Source: Planctomycetota bacterium
GTDB taxonomy: Bacteria; Planctomycetota; Phycisphaerae; Sedimentisphaerales; Anaerohalosphaeraceae
Direction: 5' to 3'
Length of the DNA stretch: 64,000 nucleotides
Assembly: GCA_019456225.1 (NCBI GenBank)
Contig: VRUI01000017.1
Coordinates: 1-64,000 of the forward strand
The position numbers and the translations under genes are program-made. Positions 36,226 through 45,539 of the stretch are shown piece after piece. Every line of letters starts with the position of its first letter. The first letter of the stretch is position 1. Below the pieces are notes generated by a model that was given only the letters and a program-made list of their open reading frames with translations, did no database searches and was not told the DNA's origin.

Positions 36226-38637
36226 TTACCATTTGTACTCCAAAGCTATCTTGCCGCGTTCTTTTGTGAATTGAGTACTATACTCTGAGTACTCTTTAGC
36301 TTTTTTGGGATTGCTTTTCGAATAAGTCCTTGCCAGGAAATATATTCCCACACGTGCCGCGTCAAGCCTCATGGCATATCCGCCTTCTTCGGACATTTTC
36401 TCTTTATTCGTGATAAAATCCTGAATATATTTCTCAGCGAATGTAATAGCGCGTTTGCGAACGGGGCCGTATCCGCTCGCACGCCTAATTTGAGACATAG
36501 AGCTGTTGGACGCGCTGATATTAAAAGCTTTTTTCGCGTAATTAAATCCCTCTACCACCTGTTTGACAGTTGCAGGACGACGAGACAAATTTACCGCCGA
36601 AAGCGTGAGGTTTTCAGAATACTCATTAGGAAACTTCGCTTGCTTTTTCAGTACTTTATTGTATAGATCTTTCCCTTTTTTCATGGTTTTATTGACATAC
36701 ATCTGCTGATGGTCGTCCATATAAACCAGCACCCATTCCGGATGAGCAGACATTGCAAGCGGAAAATAGTTCACCTTTCCTGGTTCGTTGTTAGGCCTGA
36801 ACTGAGAAGACGGCAAAACAAAAACCCAGATATCGCGCTTCTTCATCTCCTTGTTCAAAAACTCGCCGATAAGCTTCATGTCCTCACTGCCGTTTTTGAT
36901 AAGGCGATTGGCTCTGCGTTCATCATTCGGTATCACACGCCCGTCTTTAGTCCTTATCGCACCGCCGCCATACAGACGCCGCCAAGTCTGAAAATCCTCA
37001 TGGCTGTATGCCGCCTGGGCACGGCCGTCCTGAAACAGTTGGAGCGGGGTACGACCCGTCTTGGGATCTGGCTTCTGCCCAAATGCTAACGCACCCCCCT
37101 CGGTCCAGTAATTAAACATATTGCCGCTAAGCTCGTTATCACGCATAAACTGGCAAACGTCAAAAGGTTTGACATTAGAAGCAGTCATACGCATAAACAC
37201 ACTGTCGCGAATATTGTCATTCGGCCACGGATCAAGATATATCTTCTTAAACTTGGCCCCCCAGAAACCACCGAAGGCCAAAGTCACAACCGCCGCAAAA
37301 ATAATAACCCCGCGGTTAAACTTAACCGGAAGAGCAGGCATTTCAAGCTTGCCTTTAAGCAAAAAGTTACGTTTCGAAAGAATCATCCGAACACTCTGTT
37401 CGAGCATCATAGCCATTACCGGGCAAGCCGCACCCGCCGCGATAGGGATAAACCTTCGAGATTTAACAGCCATATAAACACTAAGTCCGGCGATAAAGAT
37501 GAACGCAGGGTTGACCTTCGGCCATTTCTTAAATATATCAGGTGTTTTTTGCCTGGCCCGTCTTCGTGTGTTCACCTGGACCACGGGTCTGAGAAATCTC
37601 GTAATGCACCATAAAATTAACACTACCCACATAATAATAAACATAATCAAAAATGGCCACGAACTGCCGACCGGGTTATCCAGTTTAAACGCCGAATGCC
37701 ATTCATTAACACTCCGCCACGACTCGGCATGCTCACTGAGACTGATCTCGAATGTATGAGTAAGATTCGTAAGGTGGAAAGGATTAAAAAGTACCATCGC
37801 GAAAAACGCCGCAAACCCGGCCCCGATAGCATGGTATACTCCCTTGATGCCGACTGAGTAAAACCGCTTCTGGAAAGGAATGCAAATAAAGTTAAATCCG
37901 ATAAAAGGAAACATCATCATAAACACATAGATATACCCGCCGTGAACGTTCGACCAGAAAACGGTTAATGGAACGATCAGCCAGATATAACGATAGTTCT
38001 TATAGATCGCAAGCGCCATAATTAGCAGCAGGATCGCCGCAAGAACATTTGCGTAACAAGCAGGCCTGATATCTAAGAACGTTCGCCCGACAAACATCGC
38101 CATCGCCGACGCACCTGCCGACGAAGGTACGCTTACCCCGATAAGCCGCGCAAAGAAAAACAGGCTAAACACCTCGATGGTAAAGATTATGAACTTCCAG
38201 TAGACCAGCCCGTCATAGTTGTATTCGCCGCCGCGGCCCAATCTCTTGGCAAACTGATAAAACGTCGTATGAGTAAGCCAGTTCTGGTTGACCCACCCGG
38301 TAGGGTGCCATTTCTTTACGGTTTCAATATCAAATTTCCCGGCGATATTCCGCGCCCACTTGGGCCACGTCTTGATCGTCTCTTTGGTAGGTCCCGCTTT
38401 ATGGCTGTTGGCGCTGAAAGGTTCGACGGTATCGACCCCATGGTTGGAGTGATGCCGGCCGCAAGCCATAGCAACCCAAGTATCGCCCGCCGCAACCATA
38501 TGTGTGCACGCATGAAACGTAAACACAAGCATACCGGCAAGAAACACCAAAGTAGGCCACCCGGAAAAAACACTACGCCCATCATCGATCTTCAAAGGTT
38601 TAATATTCTCATTAACACTATCCAATTCAGCAGCCAT
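36226..38637 (-). CDS. Large polytopic membrane protein, GT-C-like
   Basis: Protein of 803 residues, family not recognised with certainty. About ten membrane segments occupy residues 25-480, then a soluble C-terminal region with helical, TPR-like character (NRLIKNGSEDMKLIGEFLNK, YSKSNPKKAKEYSEYSTQF). The first extracytoplasmic loop starts AAGDTWVAMACGRHHSNHG and later contains WHPTGWVNQNWLTHTTFYQ; an acidic residue in this loop and the W-rich stretch fit GT-C glycosyltransferases. AGGA lies 8 bases before the ATG. It precedes the DPM1-like gene on the same strand. A role in protein or lipid glycosylation is inferred from this pairing only. Confidence 0.65.
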   Translation of the reverse strand: MAAELDSVNENIKPLKIDDGRSVFSGWPTLVFLAGMLVFTFHACTHMVAAGDTWVAMACGRHHSNHGVDTVEPFSANSHKAGPTKETIKTWPKWARNIAGKFDIETVKKWHPTGWVNQNWLTHTTFYQFAKRLGRGGEYNYDGLVYWKFIIFTIEVFSLFFFARLIGVSVPSSAGASAMAMFVGRTFLDIRPACYANVLAAILLLIMALAIYKNYRYIWLIVPLTVFWSNVHGGYIYVFMMMFPFIGFNFICIPFQKRFYSVGIKGVYHAIGAGFAAFFAMVLFNPFHLTNLTHTFEISLSEHAESWRSVNEWHSAFKLDNPVGSSWPFLIMFIIMWVVLILWCITRFLRPVVQVNTRRRARQKTPDIFKKWPKVNPAFIFIAGLSVYMAVKSRRFIPIAAGAACPVMAMMLEQSVRMILSKRNFLLKGKLEMPALPVKFNRGVIIFAAVVTLAFGGFWGAKFKKIYLDPWPNDNIRDSVFMRMTASNVKPFDVCQFMRDNELSGNMFNYWTEGGALAFGQKPDPKTGRTPLQLFQDGRAQAAYSHEDFQTWRRLYGGGAIRTKDGRVIPNDERRANRLIKNGSEDMKLIGEFLNKEMKKRDIWVFVLPSSQFRPNNEPGKVNYFPLAMSAHPEWVLVYMDDHQQMYVNKTMKKGKDLYNKVLKKQAKFPNEYSENLTLSAVNLSRRPATVKQVVEGFNYAKKAFNISASNSSMSQIRRASGYGPVRKRAITFAEKYIQDFITNKEKMSEEGGYAMRLDAARVGIYFLARTYSKSNPKKAKEYSEYSTQFTKERGKIALEYKW

Positions 38638-38674
38638 AAACCATTTCCTGTTAAAATCGCATTGGTAAAAGCGA

Positions 38675-38690
38675 GGGAGCGCAAGCTCCC
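38675..38690 (-). repeat. GGGAGC-GCAA-GCTCCC hairpin, copy 2
   Basis: Same palindrome as 35,295-35,310, between the aminotransferase and the GT-C-like gene, followed about 15 bases on by another small hairpin (TCGCC-GAA-GGCGA). Confidence 0.7.
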
Positions 38691-38756
38691 CGATAATTAA
38701 ACAGCCTCGCCGAAGGCGAATCCTTCATTATACATTATACAACAATCATTATACAT

Positions 38757-39941
38757 TTAGCTGAGCCATTCCACTATTCTGTCAATGCCTTTATCGATCT
38801 GCTCGACAGAGCAAGCAAAGCTCAACCGAACATTCTTAGGGCACCCAAACGGATCGCCCGGAACGACGGCAACCTTGGCGTCTTCAAGCAGAGCCTTGGC
38901 AAAATCAGTACTGTTTTCGATCTGAGCGCCTCCTATATTTCGACCATAATGAGCTGTAACATCAGGAAAACAGTAGAAAGCTCCCGTAGGCACCTTGCAT
39001 TCGATACCTTCGATAGCATTAAGCCGCTCGGCCATATATGCTCCGCGCTTTTCAAACTCAACCACCATCTTCTCGACAGCACCGGTCGTATCCTTAAGCG
39101 CCGCGATAGCCGCATCCTGGCAGAACGTCACAGGATTCTGCGTCATATGCGACTGAAGCCTGCCCATCGCCTTGATCGCTTCAAGCGGCCCCGCCGTATA
39201 CCCAAGGCGCCACCCGGTCATAGCGTACGCTTTGCTAAGTCCGTTGATAGTAAGTGTTCGGTTATACGCATCCTCGCTAAGCGACGCAAAGCTGACAAAC
39301 TTTGTGCCGCGATAGACCAGCTTTTCATATATCTCGTCGGACATAACCATAACATCGGTTCCTTCCAGCGTTTTTGCAAGTGCCGCAAGTTCCTCGGGAG
39401 TATAAGAAAAACCGCCCGGATTGTTTGGCGAGTTAAGCACCAGCATGGCGGTCTTATCGGTTATCGCTGCCGAAAGCTCTTCAGGAGTGATCTTGTAGGA
39501 GTTATTCTCATCAGTCTTAACGACGACAGGAACCCCGCCGGCCAGTTTGACAGTCTCAGGATACGTCACCCAGTAGGGCGTAGGCAAAAGAACCTCGTCA
39601 CCCGGATCGATAACAGCCTGCATCGCTTCATATACAGAGTGTTTCGCCCCGATATTGACAATGATCTGATCAGGCGAATAGTCAAGCCCGTTATCGGTTT
39701 TGAATTTTTCGCTGATAGCCTTGCGAAGTTCAGGTATCCCCGGCGTTGCCGTATACCCCGTCTTGCCGGCTTTCATAGCCGCGATCGCCGCATCCTTGAT
39801 AAAATCAGGCGTATCAAAGTCCGGCTCACCCGCTCCATAGCTGACAACATCGATACCTGCAGCCTTCATTTCCTTAGCCCGTCCCGTAACCGCCATAGTA
39901 GCAGAAGCCGGAACCCCGGCAGCTCTAGCACTAATCTTCAT
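38757..39941 (-). CDS. Class I aminotransferase, aspartate aminotransferase type
   Basis: PLP enzyme of 394 residues of the Ib subgroup of fold-type I aminotransferases. It shows VVSYGAGEPDFDTP, KTGYTATPGIPELRKAI, NSPNNPGGFSY and the PLP lysine in NGLSKAYAMTGWRLGY, with the carboxylate-binding Arg in NVRLSFACS. It would interconvert aspartate and oxaloacetate (possibly also prephenate or other acids). AAGG lies 9 bases before the ATG. Ib members vary in substrate, so the precise gene symbol is left open. Confidence 0.9.
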   Translation of the reverse strand: MKISARAAGVPASATMAVTGRAKEMKAAGIDVVSYGAGEPDFDTPDFIKDAAIAAMKAGKTGYTATPGIPELRKAISEKFKTDNGLDYSPDQIIVNIGAKHSVYEAMQAVIDPGDEVLLPTPYWVTYPETVKLAGGVPVVVKTDENNSYKITPEELSAAITDKTAMLVLNSPNNPGGFSYTPEELAALAKTLEGTDVMVMSDEIYEKLVYRGTKFVSFASLSEDAYNRTLTINGLSKAYAMTGWRLGYTAGPLEAIKAMGRLQSHMTQNPVTFCQDAAIAALKDTTGAVEKMVVEFEKRGAYMAERLNAIEGIECKVPTGAFYCFPDVTAHYGRNIGGAQIENSTDFAKALLEDAKVAVVPGDPFGCPKNVRLSFACSVEQIDKGIDRIVEWLS

Positions 39942-40361
39942 AATAATCTACCTTATAAAAAAGTTAATATTGTTTTTTAGCTTTTCTTCATGCCTTCATG
40001 TCCTGTTATGAGGCCACACCTCAAAAACATGAAAAGCACGAAAAACGCCCAAAATCGCCAAATTAAACCACAAAACAAGATAATCGTCAAGCTAAATACA
40101 AAGAAAAAAAACTGTAATTTGAAAGAAATTCGATTGTCAGATTATTTTCAGGTGGGTTTTCATTGTTTTTTTATGAAAATAACATAATCCATATTGAATA
40201 CATAGACGTATGGGACTACAATGGTCATATATGAGCCTGGGGTATTACTTTGGTACAAAGCGGTTGCTATCAATCAAAATGGCCGTATTTTAAGTACACA
40301 AATCCATGTACGTGCAGGGTTTTCCAGGCTTTTTAAGATTTATTTTTGTAGGAATAGAGCA
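39942..40361. other. AT-rich intergenic region, no gene seen
   Basis: About 420 bases with A-runs and short CTTCATG repeats. A 65-codon and a longer plus-strand frame lack ribosome sites and any recognisable composition. It probably contains the promoter of the HPP gene. Confidence 0.4.
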
Positions 40362-40922
40362 ATGGCACTAGACGAGCAAACAAAACGATCTTTTTTCTCA
40401 AAGATGAAAGGAGCATCGAAGAGTCCCCCGATGGTAAGTCTCTCGGAAATTGGATGGTCGTGGCTGGGTGCATTTCTCGGCATCACTGCGGTATCATACA
40501 TCAATTTCAATATACTTGGAAATTCAGACTTTGTATTGATGATTGGTTCTTTTGGGGCATCTGCAGTTCTAATATACGGAGCCATTAAAAGCCCATTTGC
40601 CCAGCCCAGAAACTTCATAGGCGGCCATGTACTCTCAGCGATAGTAGGCGTTACCTGTTACAAGATTTTCCCTTCACAAATGTGGTTAGCCTCCTCCCTT
40701 GCTGTCGCAACTGCCATTGCAGTTATGCACTTTACAAAAACATCACATCCGCCAGGGGGCGCAACCTCACTGATCGCCGTAATAGGAAGTGCAAAGATAC
40801 ACAGTCTAGGCTATTTATACGCATTAATACCAGTAGGCCTTGGTGCAGTAATTATGCTTGTAGTTGCTTTACTAGTAAATAACATACCAAAAAACAGAAG
40901 GTATCCAGAGTTTTGGATATGA
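40362..40922 (+). CDS. HPP family membrane protein
   Basis: Protein of 186 residues with about four or five membrane segments and the family motif HPPGGATSL (residues about 128-136). HPP proteins are small integral membrane proteins, some proposed to carry nitrite; function in most bacteria is open. Other typical blocks are IGSFGASAVLIYGA, SPFAQPRNFIGGH and LYALIPVGLGAVIM. The start at 40,362 is chosen because AGGA lies 8 bases upstream and the membrane topology fits; the frame is open for 47 codons further upstream without support. Confidence 0.88.
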   Translation: MALDEQTKRSFFSKMKGASKSPPMVSLSEIGWSWLGAFLGITAVSYINFNILGNSDFVLMIGSFGASAVLIYGAIKSPFAQPRNFIGGHVLSAIVGVTCYKIFPSQMWLASSLAVATAIAVMHFTKTSHPPGGATSLIAVIGSAKIHSLGYLYALIPVGLGAVIMLVVALLVNNIPKNRRYPEFWI

Positions 40923-41045
40923 TTGAATAATTGATCAAATGCGCATAAAAAAACGCTGCAAACAGGATTGTATGGCGTAAACAGGATCGAGAGGGCATAA
41001 GCTCACTAAATTACGACTTGGGCAGGCAGATCGATACGATAATAA

Positions 41046-41408
41046 CTAATCTTTTCGATTATCAAGGCCGTTGATTAGCCCCGAGATCATTTTGGCGATT
41101 ATTACCAGGCTGCTACGGAATTCCGAGTTGTCAGAATCTGTAATATATCCTTTGCCTCTGGCTATTTCCAGCAGGGGGACACATTCCTGCACACTGCCCC
41201 GGGCGATCACAAAGAAGTGTTTTCGGTCGGGTTTTGTCAAACGGCCGTTTCCCTCAGCGATATTAGCCGCTACAGAAACAGAGGCTCGATTCAATTGGTC
41301 TGCAAGAAAATGGTAATTACGGGGAAAATTTGAGGTAAGAGTTGTAACACGCTCAGCAAGATCAACGGCTTTCTGGTAAACATCAAGATTCTCAAACATA
41401 AAGCCCAT
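41046..41408 (-). CDS. Four-helix-bundle protein (23S rRNA intervening-sequence type)
   Basis: Protein of 120 residues of the four helix bundle family first seen in 23S rRNA intervening sequences: FENLDVYQKAVDLAERV, NYHFLADQLNRASVSVAANIAEGNGR and a C-terminal helix. Role unknown. The start at 41,408 has AGGAG 5 bases upstream. The same frame stays open upstream through a tandem repeat and right across the tRNA-Pro gene, so an automatic call beginning near 41,603 would wrongly translate the tRNA. Confidence 0.85.
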   Translation of the reverse strand: MGFMFENLDVYQKAVDLAERVTTLTSNFPRNYHFLADQLNRASVSVAANIAEGNGRLTKPDRKHFFVIARGSVQECVPLLEIARGKGYITDSDNSEFRSSLVIIAKMISGLINGLDNRKD

Positions 41409-41415
41409 AAATTCT

Positions 41416-41500
41416 CCTGTTCCACTTCTCACCTGCTCTAGTTTTTGAGCAAAGCCCAAAAACTCCACCTGCTCACCTGTTCCACTTCTCAACTGCTCTA
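41416..41500. repeat. Direct repeat between tRNA-Pro and the four-helix-bundle gene
   Basis: Two 25-base copies (CCTGTTCCACTTCTCA-CTGCTCTA) at 41,416-41,440 and 41,476-41,500, one mismatch, 60 bases apart. In the leader of the minus-strand gene. Confidence 0.8.
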
Positions 41501-41526
41501 TTTTTTTTGCTAAAAAGCAAAAAAAA

Positions 41527-41600
<74 letters not shown>

Positions 41601-41810
41601 CAAATATCACGAATTCGTCAAAATACACTATATAACCAAAAAATACAACAAAAAATTTAATATTTCCGCTTTTTGGGTCATGAACCAGTCAAAAACCACA
41701 AAAAACCTCAACTGAACCTCATTTTACGCCGAAATCTTAATTATACATTATTCATTAGACAATATGGAACATCCGCCTTTGGCGGAGACATTTGAAAAGG
41801 GCCGATAACA

Positions 41811-42062
41811 ATGCTGACTTTGGAAGATATTAAACCGATCGAATCAAACGAATGCCCTCAGCCGACTGCTGAGATGGATTTCCTCATCGCCCAGAAGATG
41901 ATGTACCAGATCACGACCGTCACCTGGCCCCAGCCGTATGACGGATCGCAAGGCAAGTCCTACAAAAAAACATACGAAATGACCCTCAGTGACTTCCTCG
42001 AACACTGGCACGTAAATCTCGACAAAAACACCGAAAACGTAATAAGCATAAAGCCAATATAA
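41811..42062 (+). CDS. Small conserved-looking hypothetical protein
   Basis: Protein of 83 residues (MLTLEDIKPIESNECPQP...), soluble and acidic at the N-terminus, with a Trp/Tyr/His-rich middle (YQITTVTWPQPYDG, FLEHWHVNLDKN). Not recognised. A weak AAGGG lies 9 bases before the ATG. Sequence composition is protein-like, and it is next to another small gene on the opposite strand, nearly end to end. Confidence 0.55.
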   Translation: MLTLEDIKPIESNECPQPTAEMDFLIAQKMMYQITTVTWPQPYDGSQGKSYKKTYEMTLSDFLEHWHVNLDKNTENVISIKPI

Positions 42063-42066
42063 ACAC

Positions 42067-42249
42067 TTATTTCACTTTCCTTTTGATCGTAGGATGCTCC
42101 TTACCGGGAACCTCCCACCCATGCGGGCTTTTGCGATTCATCCGCATCGGTTGAATATGTTTATGCCTCTCTTGCGGCGTAATATCCTGAGAATAACACG
42201 CCCGGATTACCGGCATATTTACCGCCATATGTCTTTTGATCCTATCCAT
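42067..42249 (-). CDS. Small basic hypothetical protein
   Basis: Protein of 60 residues starting MDRIKRHMAVNMPVIRACYS and ending in a Lys-rich tail (KEHPTIKRKVK). Strongly basic, no signal peptide and not recognised; nucleic-acid binding is possible. GGGAG lies 8 bases before the ATG at 42,249, which supports translation. An upstream ATG at 42,276 is not supported. Confidence 0.55.
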   Translation of the reverse strand: MDRIKRHMAVNMPVIRACYSQDITPQERHKHIQPMRMNRKSPHGWEVPGKEHPTIKRKVK

Positions 42250-42383
42250 ACTTACACTCCCTTCGTATTCACACAAGGTTCAAATCGCTCCGCTCTGCAT
42301 TAATAAATACGCTGTATACGCGGTTTTTTTATTGCAATAACTTATAAAGCTATACACGCGTAATTAATTATACCATTCTGGTA

Positions 42384-42542
42384 TCACAGCGAACCAAGCC
42401 ATACTGCAAACGTCACAATTGCGATCAGTGCAGCCGCGACAGCCACGGCCTGAACCCTCTCATCATGAATAAACCGCTGAAAACGTGCCCCCGCATGAAG
42501 CTCGGAAAAGTGCAGTCCTTTCATTGGATGTAAATGATACAT
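42384..42542 (-). CDS. Small membrane protein, 52 residues
   Basis: An open frame of 52 codons with AAGGGG 7 bases before its ATG. The product MYHLHPMKGLHFSELHAGARF is followed by QRFIHDERVQA and one C-terminal membrane helix (AVAVAAALIAIVTFAVWLGSL). It is divergent from the 76-residue gene at 42,650 and shows the same plan: short amphipathic N-terminus, R-F-hydrophobic-H/D stretch, then a membrane helix. The two are probably distant paralogs. Function unknown. Confidence 0.6.
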   Translation of the reverse strand: MYHLHPMKGLHFSELHAGARFQRFIHDERVQAVAVAAALIAIVTFAVWLGSL

Positions 42543-42649
42543 TTTACTACCCCTTCAATAAAACACTCTCTCACAATCTGATACGAAAAATAAATGCCGC
42601 CGACACAATAAAACGTATATATTAATGTTCAAAGCAGGGAGGTGACAAA

Positions 42650-42880
42650 ATGTATGCGTTAAACAAAAAATCATGGCCGAATCTAAGAAGCGAGTTTCAA
42701 ACCCGCCCGCCTGTGCAAAGGCTGGCTCATTTCCTCGATAGCTCTCGCCTCTGGGCAGCAGTGGGTTCAATATTCGTTCTCACCCTGATCATCGCAGCAG
42801 TGACGGCAATAGCAATGCTGGCCCTCTGGATTTCAAATATAGACCTGTCAACCTTCGATCCGACACCAATGTTGAAATAG
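42650..42880 (+). CDS. Small membrane protein, 76 residues
   Basis: Protein of 76 residues with MYALNKKSWPNLRSEFQTRP, then VQRLAHFLDSSRLWAAV and a membrane helix (IFVLTLIIAAVTAIAMLALWI). GGGAGGTG lies 5 bases before the ATG, one of the better ribosome sites in the window. It faces the related 52-residue gene across about 107 bases that must hold both promoters. A terminator follows. Not recognised; a small regulatory membrane protein or toxin-like peptide are possibilities without further evidence. Confidence 0.65.
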   Translation: MYALNKKSWPNLRSEFQTRPPVQRLAHFLDSSRLWAAVGSIFVLTLIIAAVTAIAMLALWISNIDLSTFDPTPMLK

Positions 42881-43275
42881 ATACGATCCACCGATCAAGC
42901 CAGGCTCACAACTCACAAAAAAAGAGGAACAGTCAAATTGCTGTCCCTCTTTTTAGCTGCCCAGACAAGATTTTGCCCTATAGCCTTCCTTTCTCTTGCC
43001 GCCGCCGCGACAAGTGGAAGTCGCATCTTACTTTATTAACTATGAGCAACTACAAAGCCTACGCTCAAAACTGGAAAATGTGCCAAAATACCTCCTGCAG
43101 GACTGAAAAACCAGCGACAAAGCAGACCTGGCGTATTTGCTTTGCCGGGTTGTCGAATTACCTTGATTTTTGAAGATAACTTTCTTGTTAATTTCCTGTC
43201 CATTGCTGCCGATGTAATCAGGCACCGGCGGCGCGGCCGGCCATCTAAGAAAAACAATAATTGGGGGATTTAGTA
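42881..43275. other. Intergenic region with a bidirectional terminator
   Basis: Apart from the hairpin at 42,917-42,954 nothing is recognised. Short open frames here have no ribosome sites. Confidence 0.4.
42917..42954. terminator. Bidirectional terminator hairpin
   Basis: AAAAAAAGAGG-ACAG and CTGTCCCTCTTTTT form a 9-bp stem (one mismatch) with an A-run before and a T-run after. Confidence 0.75.
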
Positions 43276-43836
43276 ATGGTTGAGCAGACTATATTAAACG
43301 GTATCGCGGTAGGGGAGCTTTCTGATTGTATGAGCAGTTTGAGACAGAGTCCCGATATCGGCAAGTGCACTTTTAAGGCTACCTGCAAATGGGTAAGCGG
43401 TGCTTACTGCCAGACGGAGATCAGTGATTTTTTTGCATCCGGAGAGGTAATCCACCGCGACAAGACTCATGTCCTCGAAGGCGACGAACCGGTCGTTCTG
43501 ATGGGAAGCGACCTGGGAGCAAATGCTACAGAGGCGCTTTTGCATGCACTGGGAGCTTGTCTTAGCGCCTCGTTTATCTATCATGCCACCGACCAGGGAA
43601 TAGACATAGAAAGCCTCGAGATCGACCTGCAGGGCAACATCGACATAAACGGGTTTCTCGGCCTTAATGAAGAGATCCGCAACGGCTTTGAAAGTATAGA
43701 AGTAACTTTCAGGGTCAAGTCCGATGCGCCAAGAGAAAAGATCGAAGAACTCTGCAACTATGCCCAAAAGCGCTCGCCCGTATTCGACACAGTAACAAAC
43801 CCGGTACCGGTCAACGTCTCACTTGCTGACGAATAA
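43276..43836 (+). CDS. OsmC family protein
   Basis: Protein of 186 residues with the OsmC/Ohr fold: GSDLGANATEALLHALGACLSASF carries the first conserved Cys, and the C-terminal half has KSDAPREKIEELCNYAQKRSPVFDTV. The second redox Cys expected in the motif CPV before the last helix is replaced by Ser (SPVFDT), though another Cys lies eight residues before it, so peroxide reduction by the usual pair is doubtful. ATG 43,276 is preferred to a TTG at 43,261 since GGGGGA precedes it. Confidence 0.87.
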   Translation: MVEQTILNGIAVGELSDCMSSLRQSPDIGKCTFKATCKWVSGAYCQTEISDFFASGEVIHRDKTHVLEGDEPVVLMGSDLGANATEALLHALGACLSASFIYHATDQGIDIESLEIDLQGNIDINGFLGLNEEIRNGFESIEVTFRVKSDAPREKIEELCNYAQKRSPVFDTVTNPVPVNVSLADE

Positions 43837-44226
43837 AGAGTAATTTTTCACTTGGATATTGGCTGTTCCTTGTTCGTTATTGGATATTCAAAAAACGTTC
43901 AAACCCGTACTGTGGGCATCTTGCCCACAGCATTGTGCTTTGCATCGCAGAATCCCCAAATAAAAACCCGAAACGCCAGCGCAGGGATAAAACGCTAAGA
44001 ATACAGATTGACCTCAAAGTCCTGCCCAAACCGGCCAAAGGCCGGTCAATTGGTTATTCGATATTCCTTGTTCGTTATTGGATATTCAAAAAACGCTGGA
44101 ATAGGCTGCGCTCACCCCGTTTTCCTGTCAGCAAATTTACTCCTTTACAATCGCCCAACAATTATTTATAATCAATAGGTTCCTTATTTGAATTATAATC
44201 TTTTTTGAAACATGGCAGGATATAGA
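43837..44226. repeat. Intergenic cluster of dispersed repeats
   Basis: Two copies of the GTTCCTTGTTCGTTATTGGA..TATTCAAAAAACG repeat (about 43,868-43,902 and 44,060-44,096) surround one copy of the AACCCGAA..GCGCAGGGATAAAAC repeat (43,961-43,996) and a CCGGCC-AAA-GGCCGG hairpin (about 44,031-44,045). No gene is seen. Confidence 0.65.
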
Positions 44227-45486
44227 ATGAATAATAAGCTAAGCATTTTGAATTGTCGTTTGTTTGTTTTTGTGGCATTTTTTTCTATCTTGTTTTTTGG
44301 GATCAATTGTGCTAATGCCAAGATAATCGAGGTTTCGCCCTCGAAATTCAGCGAAATATATCCTGCAATGTGGTTCAGTCCATCTACCGGTGAGATCGCT
44401 GCGATAACTGTAGTTGATGAGAAACCGCCGGCGCCAAAGTTTGAGGTATGGATAGAACCTGGTGACCCGGAATTTGCTTTTTTAAATTCTTCTGACAAAG
44501 GCTTTGTTTACCTCGGGATCGGAGACGAAGTGTTTAAAAATCCTGATATCCCAAAAAAGTTTAAGCTTAATAACAAATTACACCATTTGATCAAACCGAA
44601 ACAGGTGCTCTTCAGGCCTGTATACCTGTGCAAAGGAAAAAAAGGTAATTGCATTATACAGATTATAAACTTTGATGATAGCAGCCAGAAAATTCGATTT
44701 AAGTGGAGGCCTGCCAGTGCCGGTTCTGATCCGGATGCTGTTTTAGCGTTGCTCTTTAAAGAGGGTACGCCGGAACCGAATGATGTTGAGATCAAAGCTA
44801 TCTATGGCATACTTTATCAGCGTATGCTGAAACAGATCGATCTGGATGGAATTAAGAAACTGGTTGAGCAACTGGGTTCTGATGATAAAGCGGTTAGGAA
44901 TAAAGCTTTACAGGAATTGGAAAAGCGGGTTCGCCTCAAGCAGCCCGTGATCGAAAGCCCTGGATCAATTTTCCCTATGACCGGAACGCCTGCTCAGGTA
45001 TGGGGCAAATATGCAGAAAATCTGGAAGTTGCCGTTAATGTTAAGATACCTTTGATCATAAAAGATCTTCGCTCGTCCATGCATAAAAGTATGAAACGTT
45101 ACGAGGCACTCGTTTATTTAGGTGAGAATTGCCCTCATCCCGCTTTTCTACCGATTTTAAAAGCAATAGCTCTTGACAAAAAGGAAGGATTAGGGATGAC
45201 AGCTATTCGAAGCATAGCAGCGATACCTCATAAAGGTATGATAGATTTTCTTATCGATCGGCTAACTGCTAAACCAATAGTAATAGCGTTGAATACTTAT
45301 GAGCGTTTGCAAGCTTTGGCAGGGGCACCTAATGACCTAATCGTATATTTTGATGTCAAAAAGTCATGGGAAGGCGTAGACTGGGAAAGCACTAAAAAGA
45401 ATTACAAAAAATGGTGGAAAAAGCATAAAGACGGATACGATTTTTCCAAAAGATTACCGCCAATGCAGCATGTTGGCGGAATGTAA
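44227..45486 (+). CDS. Exported HEAT-repeat-like protein
   Basis: Protein of about 419 residues with a signal peptide (MNNKLSILNCRLFVFVAFFS, cut near NCANA). The N-terminal half is beta-rich and unrecognised; the C-terminal half has HEAT-like helices (LVEQLGSDDKAVRNKALQEL, ALVYLGENCPHPAFLPILKA, GMTAIRSIAAIPHKGMIDFL). It stands directly before a sulfatase, at the start of a run of exported glycan-use proteins. AGGA lies 7 bases before the ATG at 44,227. Its role is unknown; it may help bind protein partners in the periplasm. Confidence 0.75.
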   Translation: MNNKLSILNCRLFVFVAFFSILFFGINCANAKIIEVSPSKFSEIYPAMWFSPSTGEIAAITVVDEKPPAPKFEVWIEPGDPEFAFLNSSDKGFVYLGIGDEVFKNPDIPKKFKLNNKLHHLIKPKQVLFRPVYLCKGKKGNCIIQIINFDDSSQKIRFKWRPASAGSDPDAVLALLFKEGTPEPNDVEIKAIYGILYQRMLKQIDLDGIKKLVEQLGSDDKAVRNKALQELEKRVRLKQPVIESPGSIFPMTGTPAQVWGKYAENLEVAVNVKIPLIIKDLRSSMHKSMKRYEALVYLGENCPHPAFLPILKAIALDKKEGLGMTAIRSIAAIPHKGMIDFLIDRLTAKPIVIALNTYERLQALAGAPNDLIVYFDVKKSWEGVDWESTKKNYKKWWKKHKDGYDFSKRLPPMQHVGGM

Positions 45487-45539
45487 ACTGAATATTGGAT
45501 TTTAAATATCACCAGAAATTAATAACTAAGGAATAAAAC

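Noticed and set aside
38949-39980. A 343-codon open frame opposite the aminotransferase gene
   Set aside because: Antisense shadow of a strongly conserved aminotransferase; translation is Arg/His-rich and matches nothing.
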